Below are positions 26,044 to 33,328 of a DNA stretch of 64,000 nucleotides, piece after piece; the first letter of the stretch is position 1, and each line of letters begins with the position of its first letter. The notes under the pieces are model-generated. The model saw only the letters and a list, made by a program, of their open reading frames with translations, was not told the origin of the DNA and did not search any database. Source of the stretch: an uncultured Bacteroidia bacterium (GTDB lineage: Bacteria > Bacteroidota > Bacteroidia > Bacteroidales > ML635J-15); assembly GCA_902800045.1 (NCBI GenBank), contig CADCCZ010000005.1, positions 1-64,000 of the forward strand, in the 5' to 3' direction. The translations under genes and the position numbers were made by a program.

Positions 26044-27993
26044 ATGAAATTGTCGGTCGTCATAGTAAACTACAACGTTAAGCATTTCCTCGAGCAGTGC
26101 CTTAATTCGGTTGCTGCTGCTGCAAAACATTGTGAAACAGAGGTATTTGTTGTCGACAACAATTCGGTTGACGGCTCGTGCAATATGCTTCGCGAAAAGT
26201 TTCCGTGGGTAAAACTCATCGAAAACAAGAAGAATTACGGTTTTTCATACGCCAACAACCAGGCAATCAGGCAATCGAACGGCGAATATGTTCTTCTGCT
26301 CAACCCCGACACTGTAATCGAGGAAGACACGTTGAAGTCGGTATGCGACTTCATGGACGCCCATCCCGATGCAGGAGGCCTTGGCGTAAAGATGATCGAC
26401 GGCAAAGGTCGCTTTTTGCCCGAATCGAAACGCGGACTGCCAACGCCAAAAGTGGCTTTCTACAAGATTTTTGGACTGTCGAAGCTTTTCCCCAAGTCGA
26501 AAAAGTTCGGCAAATACCATCTTACCTACCTCGACAAAGACGAAATCCACAAGGTAGATGTGCTGTCGGGTGCGTTTATGCTTCTGCGTGCAGAAACCCT
26601 GAAAAAAGTCGGTCTGCTCGATGAAACTTTTTTCATGTACGGCGAAGACATCGACCTGTCGTACCGCATTACCTTAGGCGGCTACAACAACTATTATTTT
26701 CCAAAGACCACAATCATTCACTACAAAGGCGAAAGCACCAAGAAAGGCAGTGTAAACTACGTAGTTGTATTCTACAACGCCATGAAGATTTTTGCCCGCA
26801 AGCATTTCTCGGAAGGCGCTGGTCTAATGATTTTCTTCATTAACCTTGCAATATATCTGCGTGCTGCAATGGCTATCGCAGGACGATTCTTTACCAATGC
26901 CATAACACCAATCGTTGATGCCCTGCTTATTCTTTCTGGATTCTTGATAATCACTCCATTATGGGGCACATACCTGTATGGAGAAGAAGCCGTATACCCG
27001 CACAACGTATTTGTTGGAGCAATGATAATGTACATTTCGGTATGGCTATTGTCGATCCTTCTATCGGGAGGCTACGACAAACCAGTGAAAATGAAGAATA
27101 TATTCAAGGGAATCGGCATAGGTGCTGTGATAATCCTTGCCGTTTACGCACTGCTGCCCACACATTTGCGTTTTTCGCGCGCACTTATTCTTCTAGGCAC
27201 CGCATGGACATTAATAATAGTCCCTCTTGTCAGGCTGCTGCTTAACTTTACCAAACTGCAGGTTTTCAAGGTTAACCTTCCAAAGCGCAAGAAGGTGGCT
27301 GTAGTTGGAAGCAAGGAAGAATGCCGCTCGCTGGTGGGACAGCTGATGTCGTCGAGAACAAAAATAGAGATTGCCGCGTATGTAAGTCCTAACGCAGACA
27401 CCGACAAGTTTTTTGCCGGCGACATGGAACAACTCGACGAGATTGTCAAGATAAACCGAATCGACGAACTTATTTTCTGTGCAAAAGATATTCAGTCGCA
27501 ACAGATAATACGCACAATGCTCAACCTTTCGAGTCCTAATCTCGATTACAAGATTGCCAGCCCCGACGGTTTTTCGGTCATCGGCAGCAACTCTATCAAC
27601 ACAACCGGCGAACTATACAACGTAGACATCAACGCCATCGACAAGCCCGAAAACCGCCGTTCGAAACGTATGTTCGACATTGTAACATCGTTCTTCATGA
27701 TTCTGCTTTCGCCAGTGCTCATTTGGTTCATAAAAGGCAAACTCAAAGCATACGCCAACTTGTTCTCGGTGCTGTTTGGCGGCAAAACTTTTGTTTCGTA
27801 TTGCACCAACGAAAACGACACTAGCCTTCTGCCAAAGATTAAGAAAGGCGTATTTAGCGTCGACATGATATACGGCCGCAACGTGAAAAAGGATGTCGCA
27901 GACCGACTTAACATCATGTATGCCAAGGATTATCGAGTTTCACACGACGCATCAATGTTTTTCAAGCTGTGGAGGAAATTAGGATGCAATTAG
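26044..27993 (+). CDS. GT2 glycosyltransferase fused to a glycosylphosphotransferase-like membrane region
   Basis: The 649-aa product begins with a GT2 domain (about 1-250: VVIVNYNVKHFLEQCL, VDNNSVDGS, LLLNPDT for the metal-binding region, DVLSGAFMLLR, GEDIDLSYR). It resembles rhamnosyltransferase-type enzymes. Residues about 255-410 form several membrane helices. A Rossmann-type segment follows (about 415-530: KKVAVVGSKEECRSLVGQL), like the CoA-binding/sensor region of polyprenyl glycosylphosphotransferases. The C terminus (RSKRMFDIVTSFFMILLSPVLIWF) matches the first helix of the WcaJ/undecaprenyl transferase domain but the catalytic part is missing. So it is a hybrid whose transferase half is truncated. 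It probably extends a surface glycan at the inner membrane. The next gene overlaps its end by 10 bp. Confidence 0.82.
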   Translation: MKLSVVIVNYNVKHFLEQCLNSVAAAAKHCETEVFVVDNNSVDGSCNMLREKFPWVKLIENKKNYGFSYANNQAIRQSNGEYVLLLNPDTVIEEDTLKSVCDFMDAHPDAGGLGVKMIDGKGRFLPESKRGLPTPKVAFYKIFGLSKLFPKSKKFGKYHLTYLDKDEIHKVDVLSGAFMLLRAETLKKVGLLDETFFMYGEDIDLSYRITLGGYNNYYFPKTTIIHYKGESTKKGSVNYVVVFYNAMKIFARKHFSEGAGLMIFFINLAIYLRAAMAIAGRFFTNAITPIVDALLILSGFLIITPLWGTYLYGEEAVYPHNVFVGAMIMYISVWLLSILLSGGYDKPVKMKNIFKGIGIGAVIILAVYALLPTHLRFSRALILLGTAWTLIIVPLVRLLLNFTKLQVFKVNLPKRKKVAVVGSKEECRSLVGQLMSSRTKIEIAAYVSPNADTDKFFAGDMEQLDEIVKINRIDELIFCAKDIQSQQIIRTMLNLSSPNLDYKIASPDGFSVIGSNSINTTGELYNVDINAIDKPENRRSKRMFDIVTSFFMILLSPVLIWFIKGKLKAYANLFSVLFGGKTFVSYCTNENDTSLLPKIKKGVFSVDMIYGRNVKKDVADRLNIMYAKDYRVSHDASMFFKLWRKLGCN

Positions 27994-28502
27994 CAGGAAA
28001 GAAGATTTTTCTCCGCAAGATGGAACCCGAGGATCTGGAATTCCTTTATTCAATAGAAAACAATTCCGATTTCTGGCATGTGAGCGAGACAAAATCGCCA
28101 TATTCGCGCTGGGAATTGAAGCAGTACATCGAGAATTATTGCTACGACATATTTACTACCAAGGAGTTACGTCTGATGATATGCGACTATGCTTTGCAAA
28201 AGCCCATAGGCATTGTCGATTTGTTCGAATACCATCCGCTGCACAACCGCTGCGGCGTTGGAATAATTGTATCGCCAGAACATAGTGGGATGGGCATTGC
28301 AACAGAGACTTTGCAATTGGTCATGGAATATGCATTCAAAACACTGCTGCTAAAGCAGTTGTGGTGTCTTATTGACAACGCCAACGATGTGAGCAAAGCT
28401 CTTTTCGAAAAATGTGGTTTTGTGCAAACCGGAACGCTAAAGCAATGGAAGCAAACCGAAGATGGTTATGCCGATGTTCTTGTATATCAGTGCGTAAAAT
28501 AG
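27984..28502 (+). CDS. GNAT N-acetyltransferase (RimJ/SpeG-like)
   Basis: The 172-aa product is a GNAT domain of the RimJ/RimL/SpeG type: MQLAGKKIFLRKMEPEDLEFLYSIENN at the start (seen as KIFLRKMEPEDLEFLY), IGIVDLFEYHPLHNRCGVGIIV in the centre, the acetyl-CoA loop HSGMGIATETLQLVMEYAF and the C-terminal CGFVQTGTLKQWK. It acetylates an amine or protein N terminus. The chosen ATG overlaps the end of the glycosyltransferase gene by 10 bp, so the two are probably co-translated. That suggests, but does not show, acetylation of a sugar nucleotide or glycan. It converges on apbE with only 3 bp between the stops. Confidence 0.85.
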   Translation: MQLAGKKIFLRKMEPEDLEFLYSIENNSDFWHVSETKSPYSRWELKQYIENYCYDIFTTKELRLMICDYALQKPIGIVDLFEYHPLHNRCGVGIIVSPEHSGMGIATETLQLVMEYAFKTLLLKQLWCLIDNANDVSKALFEKCGFVQTGTLKQWKQTEDGYADVLVYQCVK

Positions 28503-28505
28503 TAT

Positions 28506-29516
28506 CTATTTGTAAAACTTTTTGAACCCGTTTGACTCAATTGTTTTTGTTTTTTCACCGTCGTGTACGATGAAATATGCTTCCATACCATCAATGCTCT
28601 CGACAATTTTCATTGCCTTCTCGGCACCCATGACCATGAAGGCCGTGGCGTAGGCATCGGCACTAATGCAGTCGGGATAAACGACTGTAGCGCTAATCAT
28701 CTCGTTTTCGGCAGGATAGCCCGTGAGAGGATTTATGGAATGACCGAACTTCTTGCCACCATCCTCAATAAACTGGCGATAGTTGCCCGAAGTATTTACG
28801 GCCATGTCTGACAGATGTATTTCAATTTGTTTTTCACGATATTCGTATCCACTACCTTCTATTGGCTTGTCAATACCAATTTTCCAGTTCTCGCCTTTGG
28901 CGTTTTTGCCTGAGCAATATATTTCTCCTCCAATTTCCACCAAAAAATTGGCAATGCCTTTGCTTTTAAGGAAATCGGAAACATAATCGACAGACATTCC
29001 CTGCGCTATGGCGTTTGTGATTATCTGTGTTTCAGGGTCGTGCTTTACGATTCTGCCGTTGGTAATTTCGAGCTTGTCCATTCCTACATGCTGCAAGAGC
29101 GAATAGATTTCGGAACTGTCGGGAATATGTTTTTCGTGACGTTTCCATCCGAATCCCCAGGCGTTAACTATCGGAGCTACAGTAACATCGAAAGTGCCGT
29201 CGGTGTTTGTCCAAACTTCCTTCGAAACTGTGAAAAAATCCTCGGCAAGAGCATCGAGAGAGTCGGTTTCGTTGCGGTTGATGCGCGAAATGAGCGAGGT
29301 GCTGTCGTAGTTTGACAGCGAACGGCAAAAGGCTTTCAATAGGCTGTCAATTTCGCCGTTGTAGTTGGTGTCGCTGCTGTAGATTATATTGAACATCGTG
29401 CCTTGCGTTGGCCCGCTATACTTTATGTATTCAGGTATGTGTTCTGTTTTTCGGTCACAAGAGGCAAAAACTACTGCCAACAATACCATTATCAAAAAAA
29501 ATCTTACTTTTATCAT
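28506..29516 (-). CDS. apbE: FAD:protein FMN transferase (ApbE)
   Basis: The 336-aa product is a lipoprotein (MIKVRFFLIMVLLAVVFASC, lipobox FASC) of the ApbE family. Family motifs are YSGPTQGTMFNI near residue 35, DVTVAPIVNAWGFG, AIAQGMSVDYV, FLVEIGGEIYCSG with substrate-binding Glu and Gly residues, SGNYRQF and SADAYATAFMVMG with the metal-binding Asp. ApbE attaches FMN to Thr residues of Na+-translocating NADH:quinone reductase (NqrB/C) and Rnf subunits in the periplasm. It follows the HI0933-type oxidoreductase gene by 23 bp on the same strand, so a two-gene operon is likely. Confidence 0.93.
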   Translation of the reverse strand: MIKVRFFLIMVLLAVVFASCDRKTEHIPEYIKYSGPTQGTMFNIIYSSDTNYNGEIDSLLKAFCRSLSNYDSTSLISRINRNETDSLDALAEDFFTVSKEVWTNTDGTFDVTVAPIVNAWGFGWKRHEKHIPDSSEIYSLLQHVGMDKLEITNGRIVKHDPETQIITNAIAQGMSVDYVSDFLKSKGIANFLVEIGGEIYCSGKNAKGENWKIGIDKPIEGSGYEYREKQIEIHLSDMAVNTSGNYRQFIEDGGKKFGHSINPLTGYPAENEMISATVVYPDCISADAYATAFMVMGAEKAMKIVESIDGMEAYFIVHDGEKTKTIESNGFKKFYK

Positions 29517-29539
29517 ATCTTGTTTTTTTATAATCTACA

Positions 29540-30781
29540 TTATTGATTTTCGCCAGCCAACCAACCTGTCGAAAAGGCAATCTGCAAGTTGTAACCGCCT
29601 GTATTGGCATCAACGTCAAGCACTTCACCAGCGAAAAAGAGACCTTTTACCAGTTTCGACTCCATTGTCTTCTGGTTGATTTCGTCAACCGACACGCCTC
29701 CGCTTGTGACAATGGCTTCGTTGAAGTCGCGATGCCCTATAATGTCGAAAGCGAAGTCCTTCATCAACGCGACAATCCTGCGTCTTTCGTCGCCAGAGAG
29801 CTGACTAGCAAGCTTTTCGCCATCCAACTTTGCCAGACTTATAAAGACAGGAATCATCTGCATCGGCAGCCACTCGCGGAACAATGCCTTGAGTTTTGCC
29901 TTGCCGTTGGCATCGAGATCGCGAAGTATGCGTGTGTCGAGTTTCTTTTCGTCGAGAGCAGGCTTCAGGTCGATTGACAGGCGGACTTTGCGATTTTCGT
30001 GCAAGGCAATCACAGCCCAGCGGCTCATGGTTAGAATTACGGGTCCTGTAACACCGAAATCGGTAAATTCAAGTTCGCCGAACTCTTCGTGCGACTTTTT
30101 CCCGTCGATCCACAGCGATGCGGAAATATTCTTGAGAGCCAACCCACTGAGCCGAAAAAAGAAATCGCCCTTGCCAACAAGCGGCACCAGTGCAGGCAAA
30201 GTTTCGGTAACCGTATGACCGCATTTTTGAGCAAAACCGTAGCCATCGCCAGTGGAGCCAGTGAGCGGATAGGATTTTCCACCCGTACAAACAATAATCT
30301 TATCGGCCTGCAGAGTTTTTTCGCCCCTTTCGTCGCGGATTTTCACCCCACAAACAGCGTCATTCGCCACATTTATGCCCGTTACAGAGGTCGAAAACAT
30401 GAATTTCGCCCCTGCCCTACGTGCACTCGCCACAAGAGCATCGACCACATCGACGGCCTTTCCCGATGCCGGGAAATAGCGTCCGCCACGTTCGAGCACG
30501 ACCTCCACACCAGCCTCGTCGAGCATTGCAAGGATGTCGGACGAGAAAAACGACTTGAAAGCCGGATACAAAAAACGTGGCTCAGGATAGATGTTATTCA
30601 TAAACTCCTTGATGTCGTCGGAGTTGGTCACATTACAGCGACCTTTGCCAGTAATCATCACCTTGCGAGCCGCACGGGCGTTTTTCTCCACCACAACGAC
30701 ATTCTGACCGCTCCGGCAAGCCGAAATTGCCGCCAGCAGTCCCGAAGCTCCTGCACCGATTATGATTGTGTCAAATTGCAT
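29540..30781 (-). CDS. HI0933/BaiN-family FAD-dependent oxidoreductase
   Basis: The 413-aa product starts with a dinucleotide-binding fold, IIIGAGASGLLAAISACRSG, and continues with the family motifs NARAARKVMITGKGRCNVTN and KIIVCTGGKSYPLTGSTGDGYGFAQ. The C terminus has TSGGVSVDEINQKTMESKLVKGLFFAGEVLDVDANTGGYNLQIAF, seen as GLFFAGEVLDVDANTGGYN, which is the FAD-binding end of the YhiN/HI0933 family. The family includes BaiN, linked to bile-acid transformation in clostridia, but most members have no known substrate and a bile-acid role should not be assumed here. It is upstream of apbE. Confidence 0.9.
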   Translation of the reverse strand: MQFDTIIIGAGASGLLAAISACRSGQNVVVVEKNARAARKVMITGKGRCNVTNSDDIKEFMNNIYPEPRFLYPAFKSFFSSDILAMLDEAGVEVVLERGGRYFPASGKAVDVVDALVASARRAGAKFMFSTSVTGINVANDAVCGVKIRDERGEKTLQADKIIVCTGGKSYPLTGSTGDGYGFAQKCGHTVTETLPALVPLVGKGDFFFRLSGLALKNISASLWIDGKKSHEEFGELEFTDFGVTGPVILTMSRWAVIALHENRKVRLSIDLKPALDEKKLDTRILRDLDANGKAKLKALFREWLPMQMIPVFISLAKLDGEKLASQLSGDERRRIVALMKDFAFDIIGHRDFNEAIVTSGGVSVDEINQKTMESKLVKGLFFAGEVLDVDANTGGYNLQIAFSTGWLAGENQ

Positions 30782-30874
30782 GGATGTAGTTTGTATGTTT
30801 CTGGTTTAAAGTTTCTCGTTACTAGGATTTCGTGAGATTCTGCATCTTGTCGTCAACTCAAAAACTAGAAACTC

Positions 30875-31717
30875 CTAGAACATTCCCGTTACCATGCCGC
30901 CCAAAATGTGCATATAGCGCTTGAACTGAGCGGATGACATTTTGTTTCCATTCTTATTTATATTGTCGGAAATTGCCGACGCCTTGCGGCTGTATTCGTC
31001 GAAATCATTCATTGCAGCCTCGTCGCCGCGCATGACATTGCGTAAGGCTCCGACTGCCAGATTGACATATTTTTCGTACTCGTCGAGCAGAGAATCGATT
31101 TCCGACGCATCGGCAGCCGACTTTCCCTGCACTTCGGAACCGTCGTCACTAAACATAAAGTTATTGAAAGCATCGACAAACACATCGAGCATTCCACCAC
31201 CATCGATGGTATCGTGACGTTCGTAGTGCCACGACGACGAATCGGGGTTATCTATGCCCAAATCGTTGAAAAACGACGAAAAAGCATTGGCAATATCATC
31301 AACAAACGACTGTCCATCGTCGTAAGTGTTGTCGTCGGCATACGGCTCCACATAGGAATCGTCATAGCCATCCTGCGCAGGCGCCGACTTCGAAGCGAAA
31401 AACCTCAGATTATCGCGGTAAATTCGGTAATCTTTCTTCGAAATCTTATTTTCAATCTTCGTGAAACGTTTCTCTTGCGCATCGGTCATGTACATTCCGT
31501 ACAATATGTTCGCAATTTTCGCAGCAAGTTCCATATCCTTGGATTTCACTGCATTCTCGAAACAATCGAGATACAAGTCCACATCGTCGTCACCATTAGC
31601 GACAACTGACATATCGGGCAACAAAACCTTTTGAGGCACAAGGCCATTTACACCCGCACCAAACGCCGAAGCTACCACTATGGTCAGCATTGCAGCAAAC
31701 AAAAACAACTTTTTCAT
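30875..31717 (-). CDS. Secreted protein of unknown function with C-terminal helical domain
   Basis: The 280-aa product has a signal peptide (cleavage after about SAFG, residue 20). An N-terminal helical segment (about 45-110) reads DDVDLYLDCFENAVKSKDMELAAKIANILYGMY, a helix-pair or TPR-like pattern. An acidic, low-complexity stretch (about 115-155) is rich in Asp, Tyr and Ser. The C-terminal region (about 205-275) reads SEIDSLLDEYEKYVNLAVGALRNVMRGDEAAMNDFDEYSRKAS. It resembles a short helical domain found at the C terminus of other Bacteroidota secreted proteins (perhaps DUF6591-like). No catalytic motif is evident. It is divergent from the first gene of the accessory island. Confidence 0.65.
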   Translation of the reverse strand: MKKLFLFAAMLTIVVASAFGAGVNGLVPQKVLLPDMSVVANGDDDVDLYLDCFENAVKSKDMELAAKIANILYGMYMTDAQEKRFTKIENKISKKDYRIYRDNLRFFASKSAPAQDGYDDSYVEPYADDNTYDDGQSFVDDIANAFSSFFNDLGIDNPDSSSWHYERHDTIDGGGMLDVFVDAFNNFMFSDDGSEVQGKSAADASEIDSLLDEYEKYVNLAVGALRNVMRGDEAAMNDFDEYSRKASAISDNINKNGNKMSSAQFKRYMHILGGMVTGMF

Positions 31718-31844
31718 AACAGTATGTTTTTAAGTCAAAAAAGCGAGAACAAATGTAGCACAAAGCATGCCAAATCACATATAATATTTCGTTAAAACTT
31801 TTCATGTAAAAACGCAAGAGCTTTTTCTAAAAAAAAATCAAACC

Positions 31845-31888
31845 TACGACACATTTTGGCGTAACATCATACGACATTTGCTGTCGTA
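31845..31888 (+). promoter_or_regulatory. Island promoter with two stacked operators (unit 1)
   Basis: Operator 1 at 31845-31863 is TACGACA-CATTT-TGGCGTA. Its right half contains the -33 TTTG (31855-31858). Exactly 18 bp later is the -7 TTTG (31877-31880). Operator 2 at 31870-31888 is a perfect palindrome, TACGACA-TTTGC-TGTCGTA, and covers that -7 element. The operator centres are 25 bp apart. The start codon of the 170-aa gene is at 31910. The double site suggests tight repression, which is an inference. Confidence 0.7.
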
Positions 31889-31909
31889 AGAAACAAAAAA
31901 ATTAAAGTT

Positions 31910-32422
31910 ATGACTATTGACATTAAAGAATTCGGAGCAAATCTCGGCAACCGCGAATACTGGGACAGTTGTGGAGCAGAGTGGAACCACACGACAATCG
32001 AACAAAAAATCTTTAAACTTGCTGAATTTGTACAAGCTGGAGGCAACCTCTACCCCGTAATATACAAGTATGCAAAAGGTCGCGAATACACATACCGCCG
32101 TGCTATAAATTGGTGTATTTTGGATTATCTCAACACCCTGATGGTCGAAGGATATTATGTAAATTTTATGTTGCTTGACAACAAAGAGGCCGTAAAACTA
32201 CTGACCGAACTGCTTAAAGTCGGTGCCGAACTTAAATTTAAATCTAAACGAATCGACTCCCGCTATTATGACTATTACGAGTGGGAACTAAAAAGAGTTG
32301 AAGATGAAAGCATACTCGTCGCCATCGAAGAAGAACACAAGCAAAAGTACCCCGACGAAACATTGGACGACCAGAAAAAGCTAATAAGGAAGTGGAAAGA
32401 CGGATGTTGGTGGAGGAAATAA
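31910..32422 (+). CDS. Unknown 170-aa protein, first gene of the island
   Basis: I do not recognise this family. The protein is soluble and predicted mainly helical, with no signal peptide or membrane segment. It is rich in Tyr, Trp, Lys and Glu. The middle contains RRAINWCILDYLNTLMVEGYYVNFM and a leucine-rich helix AVKLLTELLKVGAEL; the end is charged (KKLIRKWKDGCWWRK). There is no nuclease or nucleotide-binding motif. It is preceded by the double-operator promoter shared with the other island genes, so it is probably part of the same response. A hairpin terminator lies 217 bp downstream. It could be a small effector, inhibitor or adaptor. Confidence 0.6.
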   Translation: MTIDIKEFGANLGNREYWDSCGAEWNHTTIEQKIFKLAEFVQAGGNLYPVIYKYAKGREYTYRRAINWCILDYLNTLMVEGYYVNFMLLDNKEAVKLLTELLKVGAELKFKSKRIDSRYYDYYEWELKRVEDESILVAIEEEHKQKYPDETLDDQKKLIRKWKDGCWWRK

Positions 32423-32638
32423 AAGAGTACACCGAGAATAACCAAAGAAAAAAAATGAGATTAAGGGATGTTTGGAGGAGAATAGTAGGAACGTAGCCGT
32501 CCACTGAGCATGTCGAAGGGCAAGGCGGAATGTGTTGAAAAGTAAATAACAAAAAACATCTATCAACCGAGAAGCATTCAGTACTAAACGAAGATAAGGA
32601 AAGACGACGAAAAGCTTATTCATGATATTATAAATTGG

Positions 32639-32669
32639 AAACTCCCTACCAAAAGTGGGGAGTTTTTTT
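32639..32669 (+). terminator. Intrinsic terminator after the 170-aa gene
   Basis: Stem AAACTCCC / GGGAGTTT with a T run of seven. It lies 217 bp past the stop. The gap between contains CACTGAGCATGTCGAAG (near 32500), a short sequence also present inside the repeat at 52298. Confidence 0.75.
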
Positions 32670-32678
32670 GCTTCGCTC

Positions 32679-32813
32679 TTCATAAAATGTGTAAAATCAA
32701 CCTAAAAATGGTTCATAAAATGTGTGAATTTGCCCCTAAAATGGTTCATAAAATGTGAAATAGTTTTAGTAATCAATGAGTTGAAAAATATTTTGAGTAT
32801 TCATAAAATGTGT
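32679..32813 (+). repeat. Four direct repeats TTCATAAAATGTG(T)
   Basis: Copies start at 32679, 32712, 32745 and 32800. The first three are exactly 33 bp apart, the last 55 bp later. Two copies are preceded by CTAAAATGG or CTAAAAATGG. The 906-bp gap 32423-33328 holds no supported gene apart from a possible leader peptide; it is filled by this array, the next array and the promoter at 33047. Confidence 0.85.
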
Positions 32814-32896
32814 AACCAGAATCATAGTTTTTTGCAAAGGCAGGAATTCCGTTATAAATAAAAACCACAGCCGAAAATTTTTCCCATATTTCTTGC

Positions 32897-32985
32897 AAAA
32901 GTCGCCCCGAAAAGTGTATCTTTGCACCGAAAAGTCGCACCGAAAAGTGTATGGCAATCGAAAAAAGTCGCCCCGAAAAATGTCA
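32897..32985 (+). repeat. Three 23-bp direct repeats AAAAGTCGCCCCGAAAAGTG
   Basis: Copies at 32897-32919, 32930-32952 and 32963-32985 with exact 33-bp period and 10-bp spacers. Differences are one C-to-A in the second copy and two to three changes at the end of the third. A -7-like TATCTTTG (32917-32924) overlaps the first copy and an ATG (32952) opens only a 21-codon frame. This looks like a promoter with repeated operators whose gene has been lost; that is an inference. Confidence 0.75.
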
Positions 32986-33046
32986 ACATGTTTATTTTCA
33001 GCGATTTGAAAAATAACAAAAAAAGCAACATCTTTTTTCTAAAATC

Positions 33047-33082
33047 TACGACATATTTTGGCGTATCTATAGCTTTTCTTTG
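33047..33082 (+). promoter_or_regulatory. Island promoter/operator of the DUF262 pair (unit 2)
   Basis: Operator TACGACA-TATTT-TGGCGTA at 33047-33065, -33 TTTG at 33057-33060, then 18 bp, then TTTG at 33079-33082. Transcription would start near 33089 and leave a leader of about 240 nt, far longer than in the other island units. Confidence 0.65.
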
Positions 33083-33105
33083 CCGAAAAAAGTTTTGAAC
33101 AACCT

Positions 33106-33195
33106 ATGATACTGAAAATGTTTCATATAACCATCACGAGATGTAATTTGTGGTATAGCAAAGGTAAATTTCCGTCGAAAATAGTTGGTGGATGA
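33106..33195 (+). CDS. Possible 29-aa leader peptide
   Basis: An ATG frame of 29 codons (MILKMFHITITRC...KIVGG) lies about 17 nt into the predicted leader of the DUF262 transcript. It has no recognisable motif and could be chance; its only support is position. About 130 nt separate its stop from the DUF262 start. Confidence 0.2.
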   Translation: MILKMFHITITRCNLWYSKGKFPSKIVGG

Positions 33196-33328
33196 TGTAT
33201 GTAAAATGGAATTAATAGATTAAATTTGTGAGGTCGTTTTTCTCGGAATCTGTTTAAATGGACTTCAGAAAAAAACGGAAAAACAATTTTATAAGGTTCG
33301 TGATACAAGAAATATAATACAAAAAAGC

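Noticed and set aside
29540..30781. Bile-acid dehydroxylation enzyme BaiN
   Set aside because: Family membership alone does not show this; no other bai gene is present, and most family members have unknown substrates.
32679..32985. CRISPR array or plasmid-type iterons
   Set aside because: Only three to four copies per array, spacers of 10-20 bp, and no replication or cas gene next to them. Iterons cannot be excluded outright but have no support.
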